64,000 bases of DNA from Phallusia mammillata. Lineage: Eukaryota > Chordata > Ascidiacea > Phlebobranchia > Ascidiidae. Location of the stretch: positions 4,775 to 68,774 of the forward strand of contig QLIY01000606.1 in NCBI GenBank assembly GCA_003260075.1. Reading direction: 5' to 3'. A program made the translations under genes and the position numbers. Below are positions 1 through 12,300 of this stretch, piece after piece. Under the pieces are notes generated by a model that was not told the origin of the DNA, ran no database searches, and was given only the letters and a program-made list of their open reading frames with translations. The first letter of the stretch is position 1. Each line of letters begins with the position of its first letter.

Positions 1-4
1 TAGT

Positions 5-215
5 GCTATTAGGGTTAGGTTGAGGTTTTATAATAGTATATGAATCAAAAAATGTCCCTGCTTAAAACTTATTCAACTATTTCCTGACATTAGGCAAAAA
101 TGCTATGGCGGGACGTCGCGGGAGATGGCGGGACGTTTCGGGCGCGGAATGTAGTGTTCGGCGGAATTTTTTTTAATGATTTTCTATTATAAAACCTTAT
201 CCCAACCTTAATAGC
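5..215. repeat. Inverted repeat (fold-back)
   Basis: Positions 5-36 and 185-215 are imperfect reverse complements (GGTTTTATAATAG against TATTATAAAACC, with the GGTTAGG/CCAACCT blocks further in). A second GC-rich inverted pair lies inside and beyond, with GGCGGGACG near 106 and 135 facing CGTCCCGCC near 260. It may be one end of an old terminal-inverted-repeat element. No target duplication was seen, so the class is open. Confidence 0.45.
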
Positions 216-270
216 TCCAACCGTCAGCAATTTAACCCGATATTTAGCGGTTTTCACGACGTCCCGCCCG

Positions 271-2098
271 TCCCGCCCATTCAGCGTTTTAGTGTCACCC
301 ACCATTAGTTACTCGAGTTCGGTCGAGCCGCTTTCGTTCGGTAAATAAATTCGTAGCATTACAATTGCTAAAAATGTACTTAAAATGCGAAACATGATAA
401 CGCTATGCTAAATCGTTAGATATTACCATTTACGTCACAAGATTAGGTTCAGCCTTGAGGGGTTCCATAGAAAACAGAACTTAGCAGCCATTGTTTTTAT
501 ATGTAGCCGTATTTTCCTTGAGTAATACAAATCAATCAATATTACGAAAAAAGCGGATAGTTAAAAAAAATGTTTCACTTTTGACTGGACTATACTTCAC
601 TGAGATTATAAGTACAGTAAACATCAGTCTAGAGATCGAATATGAGGGTAAATCCATGTTTAGAGAGACGGCGCTTACAGCAAGTTTACAATCCCTCGAA
701 TCGGATTGGTCAGAGGAAGGCAGCACGTGACAACCGGTTACAGCCAATCAGTGACAAACACGTGTTATTGGGTGCAGGCTCTTCAATGTTTGCTGGCAGC
801 TGTCTCCGGACTCTTTGTGGGACTACAAATGAAGCTTAAACTGCTGCAGAAAGCTGAAAAGTACCGAAGAGGAGCTAAAGTGTACGGAAGGTTACGACGA
901 ACGTCCGCCTATTACCTCATGCTGTTGGAAAACGGCGGAAAAGTCGAGGACATTACGTTGTTGTGGAAAGAAGCGATGAAGCAAGAAAGTCGAAATGTTC
1001 CAACTGTTAAAACTTTTATGGTTACGTGATGAAACCTTGAAATTCGTTTGTTGGTTTGATTTTTAATACAGCCCATTTGCACTTCAAGATTATATTCGTA
1101 TTGCCTCTGTAATGTTACTGAGTTGTTATGCTGTGACGTAAAAAAATAGTCTTTCAATTAAATCCGTGTAGGTTACGGCCCCCCCCCCTCCCGCCCATTC
1201 AGCGTTTTAGTGTCACCCACCATTAGTTACTCGAGTTCGGTCGAGCCGCTTTCGTTCGGTAAATAAATTCGTAGCATTACAATTGCTAAAAATGTACTTA
1301 AAATGCGAAACATGATAACGCTATGCTAAATCGTTAGATATTACCATTTACGTCACAAGATTAGGTTCAGCCTTGAGGGGTTCCATAGAAAACAGAACTT
1401 AGCAGCCATTGTTTTTATATGTAGCCGTATTTTCCTTGAGTAATACAAATCAATCAATATTACGAAAAAAGCGGATAGTTAAAAAAAATGTTTCACTTTT
1501 GACTGGACTATACTTCACTGAGATTATAAGTACAGTAAACATCAGTCTAGAGATCGAATATGAGGGTAAATCCATGTTTAGAGAGACGGCGCTTACAGCA
1601 AGTTTACAATCCCTCGAATCGGATTGGTCAGAGGAAGGCAGCACGTGACAACCGGTTACAGCCAATCAGTGACAAACACGTGTTATTGGGTGCAGGCTCT
1701 TCAATGTTTGCTGGCAGCTGTCTCCGGACTCTTTGTGGGACTACAAATGAAGCTTAAACTGCTGCAGAAAGCTGAAAAGTACCGAAGAGGAGCTAAAGTG
1801 TACGGAAGGTTACGACGAACGTCCGCCTATTACCTCATGCTGTTGGAAAACGGCGGAAAAGTCGAGGACATTACGTTGTTGTGGAAAGAAGCGATGAAGC
1901 AAGAAAGCCGAAATGTTCCCACTGTTAAAACTTTTATGGTTACGTGATGAAACGTCGAAATTCTGATGTTGGTTTAACTTTTTAATACAGCCATTTGCAC
2001 TTCAATATTCTGTTCCTAATGCCTTCGTAGTGTTACTGAGTTGCTATGCTGTGACCTAAACGTAAGAGTCTTTGAATTAAACCCGTGTAGGCTACGAT
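271..2098. repeat. 918-bp tandem duplication joined by a C10 run
   Basis: The block 271-1178 is repeated at 1189-2098 with a period of 918 bp, and the junction is ten C residues (1179-1188). The first 600 or so bases of the two copies look identical; the last 120 bases carry several substitutions and small indels. This pattern (shared start, divergent end, homopolymer at the joint) recurs through the window and looks like two alleles placed in series. Confidence 0.92.
664..1029 (+). CDS. Unidentified small open frame, possible 3-prime exon
   Basis: A frame opens after a stop at 661 and ends at TGA 1027-1029. It has no ATG until 832, so if real it is a terminal exon reached by splicing; acceptor-like AGs lie at 679-680, 739-740 and 777-778. 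The translated part has a short hydrophobic stretch (ALQCLLAAVSGLFVGL) followed by a basic segment (KLLQKAEKYRRGAKVYGRL), then an acidic-amphipathic tail, as in a small single-span membrane protein. I do not recognise the family. The same frame recurs at 1582-1947 in the tandem copy with no coding change that I can see. The extent and the coding status are both uncertain. Confidence 0.25.
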   Translation, partial: RDGAYSKFTIPRIGLVRGRQHVTTGYSQSVTNTCYWVQALQCLLAAVSGLFVGLQMKLKLLQKAEKYRRGAKVYGRLRRTSAYYLMLLENGGKVEDITLLWKEAMKQESRNVPTVKTFMVT

Positions 2099-2730
2099 GG
2101 CCAGTTCAGACGTGTGCTGTTTTATTTGATTTTGTTTCTTAACTTAAAATTTATTTTTTGTTTCTGCTGTGTTGTTTATAAAACTTAAATTTCGCTTCAG
2201 TATTATGTATTTTAATTGGTCTGTGGAAATGGAGTTTGATCCGGGCCCGAAACCTTAGATTAGAGCTTATAGCAAAACTGAATAAGGAGGTTTGACGGAA
2301 GGAGTGCGAGTCAGAAACACTCCTGTCGTGGGTTATATCCCCACCGTAGGTTCCTAGCCTGCCCCTTGCCATATGGAAATGCCCCCCCCCCCCATATGGA
2401 AATCACCTTCAATAGGCCTGGCGCACTATAATTTGTATATGGGTGTACCGTGAGTCCACCTTAGCTGAAGTGTAGCCTACACAATTTCATTTTTCGGAAA
2501 AGGCTGCAATGTGACGTGTAATTTAACTGTTTGTAAGCTGGAGTCAAACTCTGATAACTGGATTCTTTACGCTACTGTGCACGTTGGAACTTTACCTAAA
2601 CTTAATACGTTAAATTTCACGTTATACAATGTATAGCATTAACCATGTGCCTTTTAAGTCTATTTTTAGCATCTGTGAGGCTACAAATTTGATAGTCGAG
2701 CAAAAACTAAGTAACTATTGCTACATTTTC
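2099..2730. other. Spacer before the IDS cluster
   Basis: No exon-like structure was recognised. It contains a C12 run (2382-2393) flanked by a tiny duplication of ATATGGAAAT (2371-2380 and 2394-2403). It also contains a dispersed repeat fragment at about 2404-2450 that matches 49400-49450 (shared block CACCTTCAATAGGCCTG). Confidence 0.6.
2404..2450 (+). repeat. Dispersed repeat, related to 49379-49709
   Basis: The block CACCTTCAATAGGCCTG followed by a diverged continuation (CGCACTATAATTTGTATATG here, CGTGCTCTGATTTATATATG near 49422) is shared between the two sites, 47 kb apart. No terminal inverted repeat or target duplication was identified. Confidence 0.5.
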
Positions 2731-2961
2731 TTGCTACACATGTGGAAAGTGCATATATTTATTGTAAGTGCATGAAGCTTGGAAAAGTGCATCTTGTAAA
2801 CATTTACAGTTAACATATAAAACATTTCGATGTGTATGCATACGAGCTTAGAAATGGTATTATGTATAAATGTTACTAGCGGTTCTGCAGCAAATCAACG
2901 CAATATTGCAAATGTCGAAGTGGGTATTTGGCGACATCTGGTGGTGTATCTGAGTTAAGAT

Positions 2962-2967
2962 TTTATT
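2962..2967 (-). terminator. Polyadenylation signal of IDS copy 1
   Basis: TTTATT on the plus strand is AATAAA on the coding strand, about 70 bp past the copy 1 stop codon at 3037. It is the first canonical signal after the stop. Confidence 0.5.
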
Positions 2968-3036
2968 AGTGTCAAGCATTTGTTAGGCATGAAACAACTT
3001 CACAAAAAGTGTGCTACTATAGAACAAACCTGTTAT

Positions 3037-6000
3037 TTAAGCAGGCAGGGCACCTTTCCATCCAGCCAGTAGTTTCTGATGAAGACTTTCTGCCAAGTCC
3101 GCATACATTTTAAGGTTTGCAACATTGTAAATCTCAAGCGGATCAGAATTACGCAGATATAGTTCTTTTGCATGCACCTGTGAATAAATACCAACAGAAT
3201 TTTCATTAGCAGGTTTAGGCTGTGGCCCCCCCCCCTACATTTTAAGATTTGCAACATTGTAAATCTCAAGCGGATCAGAATTACGCAGATACAGTTCTTT
3301 TGCATGCACCTGTGAATAAATAACAACAGAATTTTCGTTGGCAGGTTTAGGCTGTGAAATGTGTACATTTTAGTTAAACTATCTTGTTCCCAATGTACTT
3401 TGCATTGTGTGTGATTTTTGGAGCAATTCAATTAATATTAAGTATTTATTGACCAAAAGGCAAGGCGTCTTACCAAAAAACAACATAAAACTACAAAAAA
3501 TTGAAAGTTAAAACACAAATTTTAATATCAAACAAAGATATGGATAATAAAAGTTAACACAACGAAAAGGAAAACAGGTGCAACATTCATTACCTCTGTG
3601 AAATTGGCTTTAAAGTTTGTGGGATCGAACCCAACCCATTCTGTGTATCTGTATCTGTTAGTGCGCATCGTATAACCCATTATCTTAATATCTTTCAGAC
3701 TTGGAAGATTACTGTTCCACTGGGGGTAGTCAGAAGGTCTCGGATATTGACTAAACACTGCATCTTTCCATGTAATTTCTGCAAAAAATGAACAAAATTA
3801 CAGAAACAAATGCTTGTGAACAAACACAAAAACAATATAGGATGTATATAATTTGAAGGAAATATTATGTATAATATCAAACCAAAAAATATTTTTTTTG
3901 TTTAGATAACTTTGTTGTGTCATACAAGTTTAGTAGGTTCAAATATTATAAGTTATGTTGTACAATGATACTTTGATTCTATTACATTATAAATCGATGC
4001 TATCATTAAATTAAACATCTAGTTTGCAACTTTTTGACAATATTTTTTTTGCTGAATCACCTTTCTTCGTTCCAGCATGATGCAGCAACTTGACAAAGCT
4101 TGACCCTTCTGTGCAAAAATCAACCTGGAATTTTTTTGTTGTTTATTAACTTCAATATAATAATTCTTGTTTCCCCCCATTGAATGATGACACTGCGGTT
4201 TTGTGGGGCCAAACTAATTTTCACATTATTTTACACTTATGTGTGGGAACTAAGCCAAAGGTTGGATAATGTAAAAGTTGTGCAAAAGTAAATCTATTTA
4301 TTTTGTTGCTGAACACAATTAGAGAAAAAAAAAAAAACTCAAGACAAAAAAACTTAGTGGCATAGAAAATAGTTGCAAAATTATGTAAATCAAAAATGTT
4401 GTATGTGTACATATTGTCAAATATTTAGCCCAAAACTGAAAACACAGTACACCAATAAAAGACAAAAGGCAATTTAATTAATTGAACAAGATAAATCAGC
4501 TTTAACTGTTTTGATTTTTATAAAAACCTTTTTGACAATATATTTCAAATTCTTACTTTGAATGGCCCCCCCCCCCATAAAAAATGTTGTATGTGTACAT
4601 GTTGTTAAATAATTAACCCAAAACTGAGAGCACAGTGCACCAATAAAAGACAAAAGGCAATCTAATTAATTGAACAAGATAAATCAGCTTTAACTGCTTT
4701 AGTTTTCATAAAAATCTTTTCAACCAAATTTTTAAAATTCCTACTTTGAATGGATTATCGGGGCAATATGGTGGAACTTCTATTCCAGCTAATTCACTGA
4801 GTGTTGGAAAAAGATCAACTGTTTCAACTAAAGCATCTGTCTGCAATCCTACAACAGGAAACAATACGAAGCATTGTTGGATTTAAATACAACCAGCAAT
4901 GACTGGTCACCACAATAAAACTATATGAGGGCACGATTTTATTGGTTTGTTATTACAGCACAATATGTACACAATCATGTCTTGTAAAGAAATGTATTCA
5001 GATTACAGATTAAAAAAACAGATTTATTTCACTACATTTTTTACATTGGTGTTCACATGGTTGTGAGTTATAATCCTGTCTTGGCCACTTGCAATAAACT
5101 TAAGCAGTATTGCTTCAACCCAGTGGACCCTAATGGGTTAAAACAAATTTAAGTCACCAACCTCCTCACTCGAAAAAACCATTCAAAGGGCTTGCAATAT
5201 AAACAGGTAATTCGACGACAGATACATTGTAAGCATAATGTATTTAGGCAGTGCCGGCCCAACCAGAAGAAAAATAAAAACAAACAAAGAAGTTTATAAA
5301 TTAAGTTATGGAAACAACTAGATTTACCTTTTTCTTTTTTTGACAGTGAAGTTTTAAGTGCATCCATATACTGAAACTTTTGCTGCTTGGATTTCTGTTT
5401 GTCTGTGACATGTGGCACATGAACAAGCATGGGTGTTCTAGTAACAACTTCAAAGTTTTCATTTTTGCACCAGTCACCGTGTTCACCAAGGCTCCAACCT
5501 GGATGTTTTCATATTTTACAAAAAAGCTGTACAGGTTGGGTATAAAAAGAATGTCTTAAAGTAAAGGCTGAATCTTACCATGATCTCCTATCAAAGTAAC
5601 AATAGTGTTGTCAGAAAATCCAGATGCTTCAAGTTGTTTTAAGACTTTTCCAACCATTGCATCGGTGTAAGTTACTGATGCATAATAATGTTGTCGAATT
5701 TTGCGCTGCAAGGATAACACAACAAAAAGACACATTTATATATGTTGCCAAAAAATGTGTTTATCATAAAACTTTATCGATAGTAAAACATACAATTGTA
5801 TCAAAGCAATTTAAGAGCACATTGGCCAGTGCAAGTATTTTACATTCCGAATCCTTTGTTGAAGTACAATAGAGCTTATTGCCTTATATAAAATATATTC
5901 ATATAAATATAAAGACATTGCAAAAAAAATATTTTGTTTTTTGTTGTTGTTATGTCCATCACAATGTACAAGAGACAAATAACAGAAAATGTAAATGAAT

Positions 6001-8038
6001 TTAGTACAGAAATATAACTGACCTGAAAGTCCCATGGAATCGGACCAAATGGAAAACTTAAATTCAGCGCCTTCACATCTTCGCGGAGTAGCAGCCTTGG
6101 CCATGAAGAATAGGCAACTAGGGGCATATCTGGGGGTATTTCTGGGTTTGGGGCAAGGTCAATCTCTTCAATGGGGTAAAGATCAAGATATTCTTTTGGA
6201 AATTTGAATGGAGCATGTGGCTTGTGGAAACCAACAGCCAGAAAAAAAGGCTAAAAATGATTTTTATGTAAAAAAAAAAAAACTAGTAAAAAAGACAGGT
6301 TTGTTAAAATAGGATTCAAAAGTTATATTTTTTTTGTTGAAATTGACTTTAATATAATCCCAAACAAACACATGCTGTTTTTTTGTTTCTGGGCAATGTT
6401 TAAGTGTGCAATGCAAGTTCTGTACAATAAAGTAATACATATGAATAGGTGACCTGGGTTTCACTGGGCTTACTAAAGTTCTTTAGCATCTCAATGGCAT
6501 GTTGAGCACTTTGTATGTCAGGCAGAGACCCACCAGGTTGATTTTTAACATCTACAGGACAAAGTAGATTCATATGCAGATCACCATCAGGCCCAGGACA
6601 AACCTAAACATTATTTTTAATCAAACAAAGTGCACTTTTCACATTTCAGTACATGTGTACATAAAGTAAATTACTCAATACAATGACTGCTTTGATAAGT
6701 TTATATAATTATATATGCAGAAAATGTCATAAGCTATAGTCCTTTTGAAAGGTCTAGCAAAGATGCACACTTCGGGGTTAAATCAACTTCAAAGAGGAAA
6801 CAATGGTTTTCTGCAGTGGTTTTTAAACTTTTTTACTCGGGGACCCCCTTAGAGGCCAGAGTATGTGACCCCTTTACAATCACACATAGGAAGTTTTACT
6901 ACGAGAATGTCTTTATCAACACATCACTGTTACAGTTCGTCAGTTTGCTGTACAGTAAAACCCTAAAGTTGTTGTTAGCTAGTGGCTCAAGGCACCATAA
7001 ACTATTTAACCATTTCTGGTTTACTGTTTCTTGGTAAGTCTTTGTAAGTACCTTTGCCATCATGTATTTTTCAGTTGAAGGATGAAACGCAGGAGCTGAC
7101 CAAGATAAAGGGTAATCATCGGTAAAATTGGAAGGTACTCCTGTAAACAGTAATTAATACAAACACGTAAATTGAAAAATGAAGTGTTACTAGACTAAAA
7201 ACATTTTGAAAAAAATAATGAATAATTTGCCAAAACGCTTGTATGTTGTAAAGCATGTCACATTTTGCATTTATATAGGCCACCATATTTGTAATTAAAC
7301 GTATGAGCAGATCTGTGTCTAGTGTTCAAAATAATCAAAGAATAAACAATGCAAACCTGGATGAAACACTTTTCCGATGCTGTAAGTAAAATATCCATTA
7401 TCTTTAAAATGTTGAGGCAAAGTTGTGTAGTTTCCAGCATGTGTTCTCCAGTACGAACCAAAGTCAAACAACCTAGTTGTATCTGGTCGCCGACTTGTAA
7501 GAAAAGATGTCCGGCTTGGGGCACAAACAGCTTGCTGCAACAATAGAAGTAACAGTTTACAGATTTGTCATACAAAAGATAAAAATAATAAAAGTTGTTG
7601 ATTTAATGATCTTATTACCGCAGGCAACCAGATGTATAGCATGTAAAAGATGGCTGCCTATCTCAATCATATCTCAGAAACAACTATTTGTTAAATAAAC
7701 CCAATGCAAACTTTTATAGATCAAAATTAAGAAAAATTCAATACCACATCTGCAAAAAATATTTTTACTCTATGAAAAAATTACCTGAACATGTGCATTG
7801 TTGAATTGTAAGCTTACAGAAGCCAGGTTATCAATATTGGGTGACAATACTTTGGGGTAGTCATAGCAACCAAGGGCAGGTCGAAGGTCATCGATAATCA
7901 GAAACAAAACGTTGGGCTTGCCTTAAAAACAAACTTGTTTTTAAAGACATCTATTGTTAGCACAAACAAAAAAAACTTACCCGTTTTGGCACTACAATGT
8001 TGGAAACAGACTATCAACAGTATGAACTTCCATAACAT
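3037..8038 (-). CDS. IDS: Iduronate-2-sulfatase, copy 1 (intact, 12 exons)
   Basis: Lysosomal sulfatase that removes the 2-O-sulfate of iduronic acid in heparan and dermatan sulfate. Exons in coding order: 7981-8038, 7785-7921, 7357-7534, 7052-7140, 6454-6603, 6023-6250, 5579-5705, 5328-5498, 4745-4848, 4061-4124, 3594-3778, 3037-3177. All borders are GT-AG, phases agree, and the sum is 1,632 nt, giving 543 aa, close to the vertebrate enzyme (about 550). Residues 1-17 are a hydrophobic signal peptide. Sulfatase sites are all present: metal-binding DD at 30-31, the formylglycine signature CAPSR with Cys69, K120 and H123 (GKVFHP), HKPH at 213-216, D321-H322, and K334. The C-terminal block [11 protein letters not shown] in exon 11 is typical of IDS. 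The exon 9 3-prime end and exon 12 are partly repeated at poly-C junctions in neighbouring introns; these extra pieces are not needed for the frame. Confidence 0.95.
3104..3357. repeat. Tandem duplication of part of IDS copy 1 exon 12, C10 junction
   Basis: 3104-3225 and 3236-3357 are near-identical with a period of 132 bp, separated by C10 at 3226-3235. The block covers the 5-prime half of exon 12 and its acceptor, so two acceptors exist (exon starts 3177 and about 3309). Single-base differences between the halves resemble allelic variation. Confidence 0.88.
4389..4753. repeat. Tandem duplication in IDS copy 1 intron 9, C11 junction
   Basis: About 4389-4565 is repeated at 4577-4753 around a C11 run (4566-4576). 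The halves differ at many sites (for example ATATTGTCAAATATTTAG against ATGTTGTTAAATAATTAA), well above sequencing error. The unit includes the last ten bases of exon 9 with its donor. Confidence 0.88.
6814..7030. mobile_element. hAT-type miniature element, truncated, in IDS copy 1 intron 4
   Basis: One hAT-like end is visible (CAGTGGTTTTTAAACTTTTT at 6814). The interior, including GTTAGCTAGTGGCTCAAGGC, matches in reverse the interior of the element in copy 3 intron 4 (19583-19985). The other end is missing. Because copies 1 and 3 share it at the same intron position, the insertion predates the gene duplication. Confidence 0.7.
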
Positions 8039-8668
8039 GTTGAGTTGAATCTTCAAACTACCCGGTTTTACAAAAGCAACACTTTGTTAAAAATCAAACT
8101 GTTAAATTTCACAAACTGCGTTGCAAAATTGTTTCTGGTTCAGCAACTATAAGTGAAAGTTTACTATCGGGAAAGTCCCTGTTTTGCAACCATTTATCTT
8201 TTTGTCACAAACAAGGGTAATGGATAAGCCTTTTTATTACAAGCTAAGCGACGGCTAGTAATGTAACGAGTACGGTTTTCTATATATATCCGGATAAAGG
8301 CGTTAAACTGTACACCTGTGTCATGCGCTCTCGCTTAATTTCTGCGCAAAAACAACGTCCACTCACAGTACAGTACAAAGCATAAAGAGTACTTACATAC
8401 ACATGCTAATTAACGGCGACAGGAAATAATGCACAATCAAACAATGATTGGGGATCCAGATGAATCACATTAATTGTTGCACAGTGTAATTACCTTGCTG
8501 GCTATGAGCCGGCAAGTCAAAACAAAAATATTTTGTAAAGAAAAAAAAAGTCTCAAACATTTCACTAGGTATTATCATAATTTCTACAAATTTCCCTCGA
8601 CATTTTTTCAGCAATTAACAATATATTGTCGTTGCCCATATCTGAAACAGGCACTCTGCTATTTTTGA
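8039..8668 (-). promoter_or_regulatory. 5-prime flank of IDS copy 1
   Basis: This flank matches the flanks of copy 2 (about 8750-9378) and copy 3 (about 17636-18613). Conserved blocks include a GGGACTTTCCC element about 135 bp before the ATG, a block around GGCGTTAAACTGTACACC (8300-8318 in reverse sense) and a TATATA-rich tract at about 8280-8288. The start site cannot be placed from sequence. Confidence 0.55.
8169..8179 (-). promoter_or_regulatory. kappaB-like site upstream of IDS copy 1
   Basis: GGGAAAGTCCC on the plus strand reads GGGACTTTCCC towards the gene, 131-141 bp before the ATG. It matches the classic NF-kappaB/Rel consensus. The same position is held in all three copies. Function is inferred only from the motif. 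Confidence 0.45.
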
Positions 8669-9127
8669 TGTAGACAATTAGAAGTTTGGAGAGTTTCACC
8701 ACAGCATAAATAGGTTTACTTCGAACTTATATTGCATAAAAGCTCTACGAGTTTTGCTTGCTAAAAACATGTCGAGGGGTATATTTAGAGATTATGATAA
8801 TACTTAGTAAAATGTGTGCCACAGTTTTTTTTTGCAAAATCTGTTCGTTTCGTCCTGCCACAGCGCATAGCTCGGGAGAAAATTAAACTGTGCAACAGTT
8901 AATGTGATTCATCTGGTTTGCCAAAATCATGTTTGATTGTGCATTATATCCTGTCGCCGTTAGTTCCGATGTATATGTGATTACTCTGGATGTGTGTCAA
9001 GTATATGCTTTGTAATGTGCTGTGAGTGGACCTTAATTGTCTTTGCGCAAAAATTAAGCGAGAGCGCAAGGCACAGGTGTACAGTTTAACGCCTTTATCC
9101 GGATTATATAAAAAAACGCACTCGTTA

Positions 9128-9138
9128 CCCCCCCCCCC
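9128..9138. other. C11 run replacing unique promoter sequence
   Basis: In the reverse arm (about 8255-8270) and in copy 3 (about 18365-18380) the motif reads CTCGTTA(C/G)ATTACTAGCC; here the middle is replaced by C11. This run is not flanked by a duplication, so it appears to mask or replace about five bases rather than join two alleles. Confidence 0.7.
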
Positions 9139-9235
9139 TAGCCATTACAGTAATAGCCGTTGCTTAGTTTAGCGTGTAATAAAAATTCTTATCCCTACCC
9201 TGGTTTGCGACAAAAAGCCAAATAGTTTAAAAATA

Positions 9236-9246
9236 TGGACTTTCCC
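9236..9246 (+). promoter_or_regulatory. kappaB-like site upstream of IDS copy 2
   Basis: TGGACTTTCCC lies 133-143 bp before the copy 2 ATG, at the same place as the GGGACTTTCCC of copies 1 and 3, but the first G is T. This would weaken a Rel-type site. Confidence 0.4.
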
Positions 9247-9378
9247 GCTTGAAAGCTTTCAGTCTTGGCTGCTGAACCAGAAACAACTTTTTCTGACGCA
9301 GTTTGTGAAATTTTAAAGTTTGATTTTTAACGAAGTGTTGTTTTTGTAAAATCGGGAAGTATAAAGACTCAACTTAAC

Positions 9379-12300
9379 ATGTTTTGGAAGTTTATACTGT
9401 TGATTGTGTGTTTCCAACGTTGCAATGCCGAAACGGGTCAGTATTTTTTGTTTGCGCAAATTATGATAAATACAATACAAGTAGATGTATTAGATAACAA
9501 TATACAAGATGTATTTAAAAAAGCAGCAGACGATCAGCGTCAGTGTAATGTTTTATTTTGTAAAAACAGAAATATTAATTTCGCCTATTTTGGGCATTGT
9601 CAGTTTTTGTCTTATTCAAATAGAATCTATAGATCATATATTAGATAACAAGTTTGTTTTTAAGGTAAGCCCAACGTTTTGTTTCTGGTTATCGATGACC
9701 TTCGACCTGCCCTTGGTTGCTATGACTACCCCAAAGTATTGTCACCCAATATTGATAACCTGGCTTCTGTAAGCTTACAATTCAACAATGCACATGTTCA
9801 GGTATTTTTTCATAGAGTAAAAATATCTATTTACATTGACATATATTGACACTTGTTTTTGCAGATGTGGTATTGAATTTTTCTTAAATTGTTAAGAATT
9901 TTTGCAGTGACTGTATTTAACCAATAGTTGTTTCTGAGGTCGGATTAAAATAAGCAGCTGTCTTTTACATAATATAAATCTTGTTTCATGCTAAATTATA
10001 ATCTTTGAATCAAAACTTTTATTTATTTTTTCATTTTTTATATGGCACCACTGCCTCAAACATGAATTACATGTTGTAAGTTGCGCGTTTTGTTCTTGTA
10101 GCAAACTGTTTGTGTTTGCAGCAAAGTTTGCAATGACCTTATTTAACAACCGGTTGTTTCTGAGAACAGATTGAGATAGGCAGCCATCTTTTACATGCTA
10201 TATATTTTGTTGCCTGCTATATTAAGATCATTAAATCAGCAACTTTTATTATTTCATCTTTTGTATGACATCACTGCCTTAAATCTGAAAATTCCAACTT
10301 CTATTGTTGCAGCAAGCTGTTTGTGGCCCAAGCCGGACATCTTTTCTTACAAGTCGGCGACCAGATACAACTAGGTTGTATGACTTTGGGTCATACTGGA
10401 GGACACATGCTGGAAACTACACAACTTTGCCACAACATTTTAAAGATAATGGATATTTTTCTTACAGCATCGGAAAAGTTTTTCATCCAAGTTTGCATTG
10501 TCTATTCTTTTCGCTCAGCTATTGGTTATTTTGAAAACTAGACACAGATCTGTTTGTATGTTTAATTACCAATATGGTGGCCTAAATAAATGTAAATTGC
10601 AACATGCTTTATGACATACAAACATTCCGGCAAATCGTTGATTATTTAGCTATTATTAATTAAATCTCTTGAAATGCATTGTTTACAATTTTGCATGTGT
10701 TGGGACCCATGAGTTTCTGCTTGCAGAAACCACCAAGGTTACAAAAGACATTGGCTGTTATGGGACCCAATTTAAAATAGTGTATGTGCAAGGGCAATGT
10801 GTGCTAAGCCACCCTTCTAGTTTTAAAATGTTTTTTATCTGGTAACACATCATTATTCAATTATATAATTGAAGTTTGTATTAATTAATCATTACAGAAA
10901 TATCTTCAAATTTCACTGATGATTATCCCTTATCTTGGTCAGCTCCTGCATTTCATCCTCCAACTCAAAAATACAAATCGAAAAAGGTTGGTGAACTTAC
11001 AAAGAAACAGTGAACCAGTGTTTCTTGACACAAAAGCAAGAAATGTTTTTTCTGCATATGTATAGAAACTCATCAAAGTGGTCATCGTACTATTACTTTA
11101 TGTGCACATCTACTGAAATGTTATAAGTGCACTTTGTTAAATTTAAAATAATGTTTAGGTTTGTCCTGGACCTGATGGTGATCTGCATATGAATCTTCTA
11201 TGTCCTGTAGATGTTAAAACTCAACCTGGTGGGTCTCTGCCTGACATACAAAGTGCTGAACATGCCATTGAGATGCTAAAGAACTTTAGTAAGCCCAGTG
11301 AAACCCAGGTAACCTATTATTATACATTACTATATTGTGGAGAACTTGCATTGCACACTTGAACATCCCCAGAACTAGAAAATTTGCATGTATTTGTTTG
11401 GGATTATATTAAAGTCATTTTCAACATAACAAATGTAACTTTTGACTTCTATTTTAATAAAACTAACAATCATTTTTTAGCCTTTTTTTCTGGCTGTTGG
11501 TTTCCACAAGCCACATGTTCCATTCAAATTTCCAAAAGAATATCTTGATCTTTATCCTATTGATGAGATTTATCTTGCCCCAAACCCAGAAATACCCCCA
11601 GATATGCCCATGGTTGCCTATTCTTCATGGCCAAGGCTACTACTTCGTGAAGATGTGAAGGCGCTGAATTTAAGTTTTCCATTTGGTCCGATTCCAATGG
11701 ACTTTCAGGTCAGTTAAATTGTTTGCTAGATTTTGCCACATTTTTGAATATTTGCAATATTTTACTATACCTTGATTTTTAAGCTCTAAGCACTACCGTA
11801 GTTTCGGGACATTCATCAAGACAGTACTGATTTTATTTTAGAATAGTGGTAAAGTTAGGACTTTTAGTTTTTTTAGCAACTTATGAAAAAGGTTTATGAT
11901 GCAGGAATTTCAAATGTAAGGTACCCACTTCAAATGGCCAATTTGCCTGAAAAGCTTCATAAACAATACAGTTGTATGGTTTACACTTACACTTTGTTTT
12001 TATCTTTGAAGCGCAAAATTCGACAACATTATTACGCATCAGTTACTTACACCGATGCAATGGTTGGAAAAGTTTTAAAACAACTTGAAGCATATGGATT
12101 TGCTGACAACACTATTGTTACTTTGATAGGAGATCATGGTAAGATTATTTTGGGGGAATCTGTGCAAAAAGCTTTTGAACAGAAAATAATGGTGTAGCTG
12201 CAGCGCATTGTGTCATTATCCACCAATTGTGCCTGACACTTTTTTGCACTCCATAATGTTTTAACGTTGCGCAGCTTGCTTGGTGATTCGTTTTTGTTGT

